A DNA stretch of 64,000 bases, taken from the NCBI GenBank assembly GCA_005408345.1, contig SEMN01000798.1, positions 124,001 to 188,000 of the forward strand, given 5' to 3'. Below the pieces are notes generated by a model, which was not told the origin of the DNA, did not search any database, and saw only the letters and a program-made list of their open reading frames with translations. Source of the stretch: Macquaria australasica (Eukaryota > Chordata > Actinopteri > Centrarchiformes > Percichthyidae). The translations under genes and the position numbers were made by a program. Positions 35,281-46,517 of this stretch are shown here, in pieces (within the stretch, counting starts at the first letter, position 1; each line of letters begins with the position of its first letter).

Positions 35281-35606
35281 TGATGCTCCGGAGGGAGGTC
35301 GGAGTAGAGCCACTGCTCATTCGCATCGAAAGGAGCCAGTTGAAGTGGTTCAGGTATCTGATCAGGATGCCTCCTGGACGCCTCCCTTTAGAGGTTTTCC
35401 GGACACGTCCAACTGGTAGGAGGCCCTGGGGCAGACCCAGAACACGCTGGAGGGATTATATAACTCATTTGGCCTGGGAGCACCTTGGGGTCCCCCAGGA
35501 GGAGCTGGAAAGCGTTGCTGAGGAGAGGGACGTCTGGACAACCCTGCTTAGCCTGCTGCCACCACGACCCGGCCCCGGATAAGAAGAAGAAAATAGATGG
35601 ATGGTG
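35281..35606 (+). mobile_element. Rex3/RTE-like LINE, 3' end
   Basis: Plus-strand ORF ending at 35582 with the well-preserved C-terminal region of a Rex3-type LINE. It starts LRREVGVEPLLIRIERSQLK, then WFRYLIRMPPGRLP, TGRRPWGRPRTRWRDYITHL, and LLSLLPPRPGPG before the stop. It is followed by gaagaagaaaatagatggatgg, the GATG-type tail. The copy is 5'-truncated at about 35281; upstream codons in the same frame (from 35214) are host sequence read through. Confidence 0.85.
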
Positions 35607-37950
35607 TGATATAGCTATTTTGGATTGTCTTTTTCATTGTTCTCTCAAAGGTCAGCACTGTCGGCAGTTTGCACTTGGTCAACAGAACACACTTGTGTGT
35701 CAAAGTTCACCAAAGTTGAACTCTAAACAAACGCTGTACATGGATTTACCCCGCCACCACTAGCAAACCCAGTATTTATGGCAATTTTATTGACAAGAAT
35801 TGATTTCAGTCTGAAAATCTCCTATTGTAAATGCTGGTGTGACTGAGACAGGTGGCCCCCGCCACTAGCCAACATTGGTACCAGCACTATGTAACCACAA
35901 AAGACAAATAATTTCATCTGAAATTTTTATTTACTGCGTTGTGATATAGTGATGGGTGTAAACTGAAGGGATTTAGCACATTTTCCATATTGCATTGTGA
36001 GATGGGTAAGGATGAAGATACTAGTGTCTAAAGGGAGAAGCAATAAAGTGTATGTGCACATATGAACACAATGCATATATAATGTAGTGCTTAAATGATT
36101 ACTCAATTTATTTTATTTAATCCTATTATTATTTAATCAATTTAACCAGATTGTCCCATTGAGATGAAGATTTATTTTTTGAACGAGACCTTTGCACAAG
36201 AATAACACAGTATAAACACAGACGAACACAGAAATTCACAACACATGATTTACATGCACAAAACATTGATTTCACATTACAGATAGCAAATGCAAGTTAG
36301 TCAAGCAACATTAGTTACATCTTCAAAAGAAATTAGAGATTTTATATCTTTTTTTTTAAACTCATTCAATTTGTGGAGGCCATCCATTAGTAACATTCAG
36401 TACAGGACCTGATATTATAATACTGTATTTAAATGGGATTTGGGTTTTGCACTGTTTTGTCAGACAAATCAAGCAATTTGAAGGCTTAACTTGTTTTAAT
36501 GATGGGTCAAGTAAAGACAAGAAAAGAGACTATTACACATTTTACTGGATTAGGGCTGGGGAAAAAAAGTCAAAAACAGCTACAGAGCAGTGAGCTGTAA
36601 GGCTTAGGTTTCATTTAAAATAATCAGTACTTGGGAGGACAACACTGTCATTGTGCACTAAGCATGATGGCTATGATCCCTCGGACCCAAAGGATACACA
36701 TATTAAATGGCTAAATGTCTGATGGTAGACACATTTATTTTGTGTCACAGTAGTATCATTGTTGCAAAGTTTGTCCTGTCCTGAGTTATGACAATTATTA
36801 TTAGCAAGTGAGTCATTGCAACATCCAAGTGATTATCATGAGAGAAGGTTGCAAAGAAAAAAAACCCATAAATATCTCAATTTCCCCTCTAAATATATCT
36901 TAATGATGACATTTCAATCTTTAATTAGTTTAATTAAATAATCAAAACAGTGTATTTGGAATTGTGGTAGGCATCATGCAGGTTGCATCATGAAATGCAA
37001 TACAATGACGATTGAGGGATTTACAGATAAATTACCTTATATACCTGCTGTATCATATTTTATACACACATTTTCAACACAATTTGACTATAAAATAAGG
37101 TTCCAAATATTAATTATAAGTTGCTTCAATACACTAAATATTCAGATTGAAATATTAATAACAATGCAAATGTTATTCTTACTGTAACTTTTTCAAAATT
37201 AGCAAAGATGTACCTGCCAAAAACCTGCGAGTTGCTACGTGACAGTAGCCATTTTGGATATGGCATTCAAAGGATGGCTACTGTGTTGATCATGTTGATG
37301 AGGTTGAGGTCTCAGAAACTCACATAGCAAATGTGATACAATTGGCGTTATAGGGTTAATCAGCAAGCATTTTGATTATCGATTAATCATCATTAATTAG
37401 TCAAGCCAAATGGCAAACATTCACTTGCTCCAGCATCTCAAATGTCAGTCTTTTCTGGATTCCTTTGTCTTTAATGATTACATTACACACACTCAAGCAG
37501 GTGTCTGAGTTTGTGGATTATCAACTATTAAACACAGCCACTGTGGTTAAAAATGTATCTAAAACAGAAAAGCAGGTGAATCACAATCAACAACGCGTTT
37601 GCATGTAGAGAGAATAAGCGACTCCAGCAGGAAGTGGAGGCACACACATACAGTTTATGTGGAAACAGTTCCCCCAACCTGCCTACAGCTGTTGTAACAA
37701 AGCAAGAACTTTTACCACAAACAACAGTTCCACCTTCACATACAAGGACTGGATGAAAAACTGAATTAACTGTGTGGAAATTAATATGCAAGTGATATAG
37801 TGTGAATAATATGAGAGCAAATCAAGCCACTGTAGCCTAACAAATTCTGACAAAAAGCGAACTTCAAAAAGGGAAAAAAAACATAATCCTCCCTTTTTCT
37901 TGCCCCTTCCTCACTAATAAGAAGGTAGTCATGTGATTTATTGGTAATAT
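35607..37950. other. Intergenic stretch
   Basis: A-T-rich, no coding feature recognised. Contains several short A runs and no repeat that I can name. Confidence 0.4.
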
Positions 37951-38331
37951 AAAGCAGCTATAATATTAATCAATATGTATCAAATGACAATGTGAATGCA
38001 ATGTGACCCTGTGAAAGGGGTCACTTAAATCTGCAGCTCTCTTCAAGCATTTAGCAGCTAAAGAGCCAGATAGTTTCCTCAGGAGTTGGTAGAGACTAAA
38101 AACAGAGCTAAAAGAGAGTGAATATTGGACTTACATCCATCAGGTGGACAGAAACATGACTCTAAATGAATGATAATGTTGATCTGTAACTGCTGGATGT
38201 GTAAATAAGCAACTATTTTCTGATAGTTTGCAATATCAACTTAAAAGGTGATGATATGTCATTGTTGTTTTTACAACTTGTTTATGCTGCCCCATGTGGC
38301 CAAAAAAAAAATCAGTTATTGCAGGTTTAAA
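37951..38331 (+). mobile_element. MITE family B, copy 1 (381 bp)
   Basis: Starts aaagcagctataatattaat, close to the family end ctttaaagctgcacta, and ends ttgcaggtttaa, its decayed inverse. The interior shares gcatttagcagctaaagagc, ttggtagagac and atattggac..catcaggtgg with the copy at 56885-57792. A piece of the same right end is at 59165-59214. No coding capacity. Confidence 0.75.
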
Positions 38332-38355
38332 TCTATTGATTAGTGGCGCTTTAGA

Positions 38356-39215
38356 TTGTGCAGAAATATGTTCATGTATCTTTTTTTCTCTGACATTGGA
38401 AGCATAAAAACAAGACTCACCCTGTGGAAGAGATGTATATATTGTTTGATACAGAGTTTTGCATCATTTATTGAAATACTTTATATTAAAGTGGTAAAAC
38501 TTGTAATGACTGGAAACATTTCAAAGTCAATAGCAATTCTGTATAAATCTAGGGATATATTAAATTATAAGGCCTTGTATATAATTTATTGCTCACTTAT
38601 ACTTCCTTACATATCATACTGTGTGGAATTGTGGGGCGTCGACTTTTAAAACAACTACAAATTCAATTGTTTCACTACAAAAATGAGCCATACGTATTCT
38701 TAATAAGGCTGCTTATTATGATCACTCTAATCCACTGTTTATTCATTTATTATATTATAAAATAATGCAAATACTATAATACAAATAAATAATGTTCAGA
38801 GCTAAATCAAAGTCACTCCCAGACTGTATACAAAAGTAGTTGTTTTTTCCATACGGGAGAGCAAATATGATTTGAGAAGTGTTAAGCTAAAAAAGGGATT
38901 AAAAGGAGATGTATTTCTATTGTTGGGGTTAAATTATGGAACAATGCTAATATAAATGTAAAAATTAAATTAAAAATTTGCTTTTGCTTTTCAAAAGAAT
39001 GGTTTACACAGCTATTTTTGAAGCTTACAAGTGAAAGATTATTTTCTTTTCTTTTTTGGAGGGGAGCTTAAATAGATAAGAAAGTAGGTTAGGCATATAC
39101 AAGCACTTTGCTTCTGCCTGAGCCTGTTCAGTCATTAATTAATACATAGACTCTTGATTTTGTTTATACTGTTTATATTGTTTATACTTACTGTATTATG
39201 TATGATGACTGAATA
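38356..39215 (+). mobile_element. Decayed LINE fragment, RT C-terminal region and 3' end
   Basis: The plus ORF 38356-38649 contains GNISKSIAILYKSRDILNYK then ALYIIYCSLILPYISYC and VELWG, the region just after the polymerase core of a non-LTR reverse transcriptase. Decayed sequence continues with readable pieces such as YYDHSNPLFI and NYGTMLI-like stretches. It ends near gactgaataaaatactccta at about 39200-39220, a probable 3' end. It lies in the opposite direction to the protease remnant and directly beyond that gene's last visible exon. Confidence 0.65.
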
Positions 39216-39271
39216 AAATACTCCTACTACAACTACTGTAGAAAAGATATAGAGGTTAGAAGCCAACTCAC

Positions 39272-39417
39272 TGGACATGCATCCACTCCAGGAGTTTGGC
39301 CACAGAACCAGTGTTGATACAGTCTGTGTGGCCCTGCGTAGTTCCCAATGTGTCTGAGCCTCTGACAGTCGACAAGCTGGATGTTTGCACACTGGAGAGT
39401 ATTTGATATACCAGGTT
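39272..39417 (-). pseudogene. Serine protease exon before the Ser block
   Basis: Acceptor ttctcatctag, reading PGISNTLQCANIQLVDCQRL then RHIGNYAGPHRLYQHWFCG and QTPGVDACP, ending in phase 0 at GTGAGT, exactly where S1 genes split before GDSGG. The Asp in GVDAC is at the specificity-pocket position. An overlapping ORF in another frame (39135-39392) is a shadow. Confidence 0.8.
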
Positions 39418-39933
39418 CTAGATGAGAATAGAAAAAGTTTTTTTTTTTTTTTTTACAACATTATGTACTTAACTTGTACACAGAAAATAATTCCACCAAC
39501 AAATGAACACAACTCTACTTTACCTTACCTAATCGGATTATTTATACTTATTTATACTTTTATAAAATGCACCCAAACATCTTTGAGGATTTTTTTAAGA
39601 ATTAAACAGAATCTTTAAATTAGGTTATTTATCTGCTTTATTAAAAAAAAAAAGAAAAAAAAAAGTCATTTGGTTTTCCAAACATCTTTTTCTGAATTGA
39701 GCTTGAAAAGAAAATGTGCTGGCAGATTTATGTTTTATTATGTATATACATAATTATAATTAATGAGCAACAAAGGTTTTAGACGAAATAAAAATGTATG
39801 TAATGTAAATATGTGTCAACAATGTTACCAAACATACAAGTACAAATAAAAACACTAACTGTCAAATATAGATAATTGTTATTATAAAATATAAATATAT
39901 ATAAAAAATAATATAAAGTAAGATTCATCTTAC

Positions 39934-39995
39934 TTCTTCTATTATTAAGGCCTGCAGTTGTGTCTCCATGGCCTGCAATCTGAACTGTAGCACCT
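39934..39995 (-). pseudogene. Serine protease small middle exon
   Basis: Acceptor ttattgtttttcag, then GATVQIAGHGDTTAGLNNRR and a GTAAGA donor. VQIAGHG corresponds to the usual VAGWG strand. Its start phase does not join the preceding exon. Its end phase (1) does join the next exon. Confidence 0.7.
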
Positions 39996-40218
39996 CTGAA
40001 AAACAATAAAAAGAATAAAAACAAAGTTTTTTTTTTTTTTTTACGTTTTATTTTAACGCTATTCTTTTTTAGAAAAAGTCTACAAAATCATTAAAAAAAC
40101 AAAAACAAACTACTTTCATCAGTAATGGCTTTACATTTAAAAAAGATCCCACGGAATTTCTCATTTTGAGTTCCTCGAGAGTTGAGCTTTCAGACTTATT
40201 GAAGGGGAAACAACTCAC

Positions 40219-40402
40219 ATATTGGAGATTTCCACAGTCAGGAAGTTTTACTGGTTGAATCTGAGTTATAGGGTTAGGTAGCTTCAGCAGCATGATGTCA
40301 TGGAACCTGTTGTTGCTGTAGTTCTTAAAGACCACAGGTGGTGCTGTGATTCTCACTGTTTGTCCTGGACCTGGATGCACACCTAAAACTGCACTCATAG
40401 TC
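40219..40402 (-). pseudogene. Serine protease exon with catalytic Asp
   Basis: Reads TMSAVLGVHPGPGQTVRIT then NRFHDIMLLKLPNPITQIQP and VKLPDC, with the catalytic Asp in HDIMLLKL. Acceptor ..tatttgaag, donor GTGAGT. The open frame continues artificially into the intron to 40069. Confidence 0.85.
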
Positions 40403-40593
40403 CTTCAAATAAGTAGAGGTCAAAGAGGAACATCAGTGAATTAGTGTAAATTCATCATATTTCAATATTATAGGTCAGTGATTACAGAAAATGAACATAA
40501 GCAACGCTGTCTTCATTTTGGGAATGCTATAGTTTAACATCAAACCATTACTGATTGCTGCTTCAGGACTTAGAGTGATACATATATAGTTAC

Positions 40594-40737
40594 CACCGAC
40601 TACTGATCAGAGAGCCACCACAGACGAGGTCCCCATTCCCATCGTTATTTTCACATGGTAACGACGCTCATTCGGTCGACACGGCTGACCTCCAATGATT
40701 CTCTTCTGCAGATCCACCACTGTGCTCACTGCGACAC
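40594..40737 (-). pseudogene. Serine protease exon with activation site
   Basis: Acceptor tttctctttcag, phase 1 start as usual for S1 proteases, reading VAVSTVVDLQKRIIGGQPC. The frame changes after RRYHVK; the CGGSLISS part is in the +1 frame. The donor is GTAACT directly after SRW, before the position of the catalytic His. Confidence 0.75.
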
Positions 40738-40863
40738 CTGAAAGAGAAAGTCCTCCACCAGGTGACTGCAAGTTAGAACAGTGGTTGTTGTAGAAAACAA
40801 CTTATTCACTCTGAACATGAACTGTTCCAAAAGTTGTGTGAGCTCTCCCATGGAAGCCCAGTA

Positions 40864-41778
40864 TTACAGTTTTTTTTACAATTGGAAACATACATTTCTC
40901 TATACCCTTTTTTAAAACTCTTCACACAGTTCTCTTTACCAACATGCAGCTCAGCACATAATTTAATCTCACATCCAAAATGCAACCTAACAATCCTTTT
41001 TCAAAATGGCATTTTTGAAACAAATTGATACACACATGCAGCATGTGAATTACTCTTTCAAAGCAGCAACAACACACTGATGTACTTTAGTACTTTGTAT
41101 ACCTTTTTAATTTTCTCATACAAGCTTCCGTGAAACATTGTTCCAGTACTGAACATCTACTCACACTTCAATGAACACAAAAATTGAAAGGCTTGAGAAA
41201 TAAATATATTCAACTTATTTTTTTCCATTGCAGGTTTTTACAACAACAACAAAACACAAAGAAATATAGAATTACAGTACAGTAATCAATATAACATCGG
41301 AAATATGTTTCCGTCTATTGCCTGATCCCCTTCTTTGTTCTTGTCCTCCTCCTCCTACTCTTCCTCTTCCTCTTACTTTCACTACCTGCATGTTTGCAAA
41401 GTTCTCACAGAAGAGGTGAGCTTACCTGAGGTCTGTTTTTACTGCCAAGGCTCAGACTAATTGGTGTTCATTTAGTATATAAGTGTTTTCATGTATGTGT
41501 GTGTGTGTTGCCAATATTAGGTATATTTTGCATTTTGAATAGAAGTGTTTTCCCAGTGATTGCAAGAGATTTCATTCTTGAACGAAGTGTCTAATGTAAA
41601 AAACAGTGTGTTGTCTTTTGCAAGGAGTGTGTTGCAGAGTTGCAAACAAAGTGCAAAGCAGAGAATATGTTTGTACTTTTGGTGCCTTTGTTTAAGGCAT
41701 GGTCACAAAAGTTAAAGGTTTTGATGCTTTTGTCTAAGTACTCACTTTCAGTGTGTAAACAATTGGTAAAAACTGTAA
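40864..41778. mobile_element. About 915 bp TIR element
   Basis: The left end ttacagttttttttacaattg is mirrored by the right end attggtaaaaactgtaa (reverse complement ttacagtttttaccaat). The interior is non-coding, with a tcctcctcctcctactct pyrimidine run near 41343-41380. It lies immediately upstream of the protease remnant, where that gene's signal-peptide exon or first intron would be. A TA-like target site is possible but not certain. Confidence 0.55.
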
Positions 41779-41879
41779 CACCCCATGGGCCTGATTGTGG
41801 TCATAGCAACAGGGAAAGAGAGAGTGAGAAGTCTACTAATAGTATGTCTGATGGATTAACTCACTTTTATCACATTTAA

Positions 41880-42190
41880 AAAAGACATGATTTACATAAA
41901 CACGTGTCATGCCACCCATCTCTTTCAATGATTGCCCTCCTGGTGCAACAGTGGCGCCTTTTTAAATCTGTCCTGTTGGCCTTCGAGCCACCAATCACCT
42001 CATGACAGTTTATCACTACAACCCCATTGGCTAAAGTTCTGCACTTATGCAAATTTGTGATCACTTATCAAGTTTTCTTGCCCTTGTCTTGCGTAAAGTG
42101 ACTGCAGAGATGTTTAAATTTGTGATCAAAAGATTAGTAAAAGTTGATATTTTGATTGTAAGGAATTCATTTAGAGCAATTAAGTGAATT
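41880..42190. repeat. Possible dispersed repeat
   Basis: Contains phrases that I associate with a frequent teleost repeat (ccacccatctctttcaatga; gacagtttatcactacaacc; ttgtgatcaaaagattagta). No coding frame and no second copy in this window, so confidence is low. Confidence 0.3.
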
Positions 42191-44745
42191 TGTTACTGTA
42201 TACCTGTATTAAAATGCTCACACACACACGCCCCTTTGCAAAACTTCTTCAGCTTTGTCCCAGAAACATCACCAGAACTCTGTTAGGATCATCCTCAAAA
42301 GCCAAACCGCTTTCCTTCACAACCTTTCCATGTGTACATGGAAGCTGCAAGAAATGCTGCACCCCAACAGTTTGTTTGTGGTGCTGAAAGGTAGCAATGC
42401 ATTTACTGATGTACTGCATAATTTGATTTCTTTAGAATATACAGGGATCCACATTGTTTACAGTTAAAGGTGTTATCTTAAAAACCACTCAGAGAGCTTG
42501 TGCTGTTTTTGACTCTTCGTCCTGACTTGCAGATTGAACATGAAGATTTCAGCAGAAACACAGAAGGAAGATCAAGGAAAAACGGTCAGTCACCCTCACG
42601 GCAGAAGTAAGAAGAGGAACAAGTGTTTAGAAAGATAGAACACTGATCTTTGCAGGTAATCTGCATAAACCTGTCCTTCACACTTTAAAACACCCTCAAA
42701 GCGCAAAGTCAGACCTCAGTCATGGTTTTATTTAAAATCAAAGGCAAATCAATTGTATCCATCCAGAGGGTGGACACAATAACATGGACACCTATGATTT
42801 AACCAAATAGAGGATTTTCTGTCCATGTTGGAGGGGACAGGTCTTGCTACTGTAAGTGTAGAAAAATGACTACTGAATATTGTAAATATAAATAAATATA
42901 TATAAATATATAAATCACTGGAACAGTAAGGAATAAGTATGTTTTAAGTGGTTGACAGCTGGTAGGGGCGGCCATGTTGGGAGAGATGAACTACGCAATA
43001 ATTCTGTGAAAAGTCTTTTACAACAGTCCTGCAATAAATACTACCTTTGTCAAACTTATAATCTTGTAAAGTTCTGTTTTTGTTAAGACTCTGCCAGATA
43101 GGTTCTGATTTAACTTTGAGGTAAGATCTGTCTCCTGACAAACATTTTGACTTCTCAACCACACAAACACAGATGTAACTAATGACATTAATAATGAATA
43201 CAATCCAGTTCTAGTTCCACCTAACTCCATTTAATAAAAGTCGATTTTTGAGGCCATAGTTTGTGGTGCTCTTGTACTGGATTGTAATATATTGTGATTT
43301 TGCATTATGTAAACTAGTTCCTTTCTTTCTAAACACTTCTGTGTCTACACGTCTGCTGTCAGGGTGACTGGCTGTTTTCCCTGGTATCTTTGCTGTGTTT
43401 TTACCAAAAATCTCCAATTTGCAAGTCAGGATGAAGAGTCAAAAACTCTTTGAAACAGAATAAGCTCTCTGGCTGGCCTTGAAATGTAAAAATAACAAAA
43501 GCAAAGTGACAGTATAATCAAATAGGCATCTGTCACACAGGACAGAGTGAACAGGTTCAAAAAGGTGCCACTGTCACACTAAAAAAACTATATAATGTTT
43601 TTCCATGTTGAAATCACTCTATGGGTCTATCTAACTCTGCCGATCAAATGCAAGTGGTGAATGCTCCTTCTCCAAACGAGGCCTCATCAAAAACAGACTA
43701 AGAACAACAACATGTGAATAATGTTCCACCTTTTAAACATAATGTCCCTGGAATATGATTTGGTTCATCAGTTGTGCTTCACCAACGTCATCATAGATTT
43801 TGTCTTAATGAAGAACAGGAAACAAGGTGACAAGGGACAAAGACAGATTGACAAATTGACCATCACGGATAGCGGCAACTCTCAAGGCACTTTTACCACC
43901 TGCACCTTACATGTTTGAACCTCTGGTTGCGTCCGGACCCTACGCTTCAGCTGGCCTTCAGCAGGTGTTCAGTACATATATGAACAAATCTTTAACACCA
44001 AATTTTCAAACTGAACCGACTATACTGAATCAGCATTCTCACTGGTGACTGAGATGTTGTCGGCTTAGCCATGATAAAAGACCGCAAGAGTCACAAAAAC
44101 AATCTGAACAAAACAGTTCAAATCAGCAGTGATTCAGTGAGTGATTCATGATTTACACCTGTACAGGAGATGTCAGAGAAATGTATAGCTTGCTATTTTG
44201 TTACAGTCACACAGGGGCCACAGAGTCCAGCACATACAACACATACAGACACATACAAGCTAGTTTTGAGCAGCAAAAGTTGTTTATGCACACACTATGT
44301 GTATTGTTGGAAAATATCACCTTTGTTAACATAATACACCAACAAGAACCTGTTTGATTATGTCAGAGTGAAGTAGTCTAACTTGTTCTTTATACCATTA
44401 TATTACAACAGTGATAAAACAGCCCTTTTCACCATCACCTCTAATCTGTAGCAGCACAGTCTTGGTGCTCTCATATGGACTTGAATGGTTTTCCACTTGT
44501 TTCAAAATACCTCGGGCCACAAAATTTCTTGGCCTGGGTAAAACAGGGATAATATTGTTGTCTTCTGAATGTGGTAAAATGCAAAACAAACCTTCATGAT
44601 CCATGGCACATAAAAAGCCCACTTTTCGTTGTAGCGATTTGATCTTTTTTTTCCCCAACAACCACCTGTTTGGGACGGCTGAAGTTAAATACAAAACTGT
44701 GGTGAGAAAAGGTAAAAGACTCTTCTCCGCTCTCCCAAAAAATTC
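42191..44745. other. Intergenic stretch
   Basis: No gene recognised. Small frames at 42184-42467, 42944-43417 and 44398-44760 have no nameable product or splice support. Confidence 0.4.
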
Positions 44746-44746
44746 A

Positions 44747-46012
44747 GGGTAACACTTCATTTTACAGGAAATTTCATGGTAAGTAGGTGATAATTATTAA
44801 GTAACGTATTTGAAATTTCTTTGAAATTACCCCCAAATTATCCGCAAGTTACCCCAATTGTTTTTTAAAATGACCCCAACAATATTTTCCAATGAGCAGG
44901 TTATAAATAACTGGTAATTTCTTTAATGCATTTACAGGAAAATAATAAGAAGTTAATTCATAGGCTTGATTACAAACGCTTCATTCCCAAATTCGCCGTT
45001 TCCTGGGAAGTAGATGATAATTAACAAGTAAGTTCTTTGAAATTTCTTGGAAATTACAACCAAATAATTGTATAATTATATTCTATTTCCCAATAAGCAA
45101 TTGATATACCCTTGTAATTATGCCTACATTCTTTTACATGGACATTATAATGTAGAGGGGGTCAGTTTTGATATTCACCAAGAGTGGGGCTCTAAGTTGT
45201 CCTTACCTGCTTGTGATAGGCAATGAGAGTAGGCCCATGGCAAAACAGAATCTGGGGGTTAACAACTCATAGGCTTACCAGACACAGTAATTGACAGCCT
45301 TGTTGTCAATGATGGAATAGTTGAAGGTCTAGGCTTGGTGTTTCACTCGTTTACATGCATGATGTTGTAGAAATAACTTGGCAAGTAGGCCTACCTTCAA
45401 TAGAACTATGACATTTTGACATTTCTATATATTTTGCAGAGATCAGATCAGTAATTAAAAATGAAGTGATACCATTTACTTAACATAGGCCTCAATTATA
45501 TCTGATTCACATCAGGGCAGCAGGGGATGAATTGTAACTGCTTACCTTATATGTAACTTTTGCATAACAGGCGTGTAACTGACTTGTTACAGCTTAACTT
45601 CCAACTAGTTTCTGCCTATCCTTTGCTGAGCAGGCCACTGAATTGAAGTGAGTTGCTGCAGCTTTATATTGTTAACATCTTGAGGACTGTGTGTTAATTG
45701 TGTTTAGTTGTAATGACTTGAGTTCTGTATATTGGATGGCTGCTTCTACGTGAAAACATGATGTTACTCTGCTTTACAGTTAGACTTGTGTTTAGGGTTT
45801 TGAACAAAGAGTTCAACAAATCTGCAATTTGTGTGAAAACAGGTGAATAGTGCTTATACATTAGTCAAAAGAGTCTATGTATTGGTAGCTAATGTAATAA
45901 ATTTTTTAAAGAAATTTCAAACTTGCTAACTATTACCTACTTACCAGGAAACTGGGCACCTGGAAATAAAGCATTTGTAATCAGGCCTATCAATTAACTT
46001 CATATTATTTTT
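44747..46012. mobile_element. Element with large imperfect inverted repeats
   Basis: The left arm (about 44936-45060) reads acaggaaaataataagaagt, ..cttgattacaaacgcttcat.., cctgggaagtagatgataat and ctttgaaatttcttgg. The right arm (about 45903-46012) is its inverse: aagaaatttcaaacttgcta.., ctacttaccaggaaactggg and aagcatttgtaatcaggcct. Left of the arm, 44747-44855 holds a direct partial copy (gtaagtaggtgataattatt .. gaaatttctttgaaattacc). The start gggtaacacttcattttacagg resembles a known teleost element end. The centre (45060-45900) is non-coding. Confidence 0.6.
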
Positions 46013-46074
46013 TTGTGTGCTTGCATGTTGTTCGTTTGATGACGTTTTCTATTATAATGTTTGTTTTGCTTCAG

Positions 46075-46224
46075 CTATGAGAAAGAGACTCTTGTTTCAC
46101 TTGTACCCTGTAGTGTTTTTATCAATATTTATTGTGGGATGGGGTGACTATCAACAAGGACCCCTGTCTGCACTCAAACCTGGGAAGCTGCAGTTACGTA
46201 CACCCCAAATGAGTAATGAGCACC
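46075..46224 (+). CDS. Candidate first coding exon of a type II membrane protein
   Basis: An acceptor (tttgttttgcttcag) precedes CT and the ATG at 46077; the exon ends at a GTAAGG donor in phase 1. It encodes 49 residues: MRKRLLFHLYPVVFLSIFIV then GWGDYQQGPLSALKPGK and LQLRTPQMSNEH. A short basic N-terminus, one hydrophobic segment (about residues 5-23) and a polar proline-containing stem is the layout of Golgi type II enzymes such as glycosyl- or sulfotransferases. I cannot name it. No downstream exon of such an enzyme was recognised to the right, so it may be a remnant. The open frame extends upstream and downstream of the splice sites without meaning. Confidence 0.45.
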
Positions 46225-46429
46225 GTAAGGGATTACAATTTGAATTTCAGTTATTATATTGCAGTTACTATTCCCATTGCTCCATTACTTCATCTTCTGC
46301 TTGTTCTGTTTATACACGTTACATACAGAATCTGTGACACGTGGTTGTGGAGGAGTTGGAATTGTTTATATGGAACGTTTGACAGAGCTGGGCTGATGTG
46401 ACGAGTGATGAAACTAACTGCTGTTGTTA

Positions 46430-46517
46430 ATGAGTTACAAGTAAAGTAATGTAATTACTTTTTCAGTGAGTAATATCTAATGAGTAATTGATATTTCAAG
46501 GTATTTGCCCAACACTG
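46430..46517 (-). mobile_element. End of a hAT-like element
   Basis: Ends gtatttgcccaacactg; read in reverse it begins cagtgttgggcaaat, a common hAT terminal sequence. The adjacent gtaatgtaattactttttca is the usual continuation. The other end was not found. Confidence 0.55.

Larger units (their letters stand above)
39272..40737 (-). pseudogene. Trypsin-like (S1) serine protease, decayed gene
   Basis: Four minus-strand exons can be assigned: 40594-40737, 40219-40402, 39934-39995 and 39272-39417. Together they give the activation site KRIIGGQPC, CGGSLISS, the catalytic Asp in FHDIMLLKLP, VQIAGHG, and YQHWFCGQTPGVDACP, whose Asp (GVDAC) is the S1-pocket residue for Arg/Lys specificity. The AAHC segment with the catalytic His is absent: the second exon stops at SRW and splices directly to TMSAVLGVHPGPG. 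A frameshift lies between YHVK and the CGGSL block, and the phase between the Asp exon and the VQIAGHG exon does not match. The GDSGG exon is not found to the left, where a LINE fragment sits. The signal-peptide exon was also not found. Probably a dead copy of a teleost gene family. Confidence 0.8.

Noticed and set aside
39135..39392. 85-residue minus-strand frame
   Set aside because: Wrong frame over a serine protease exon; the frame with VDCQRL..WFCGQTPGVDAC is the meaningful one.
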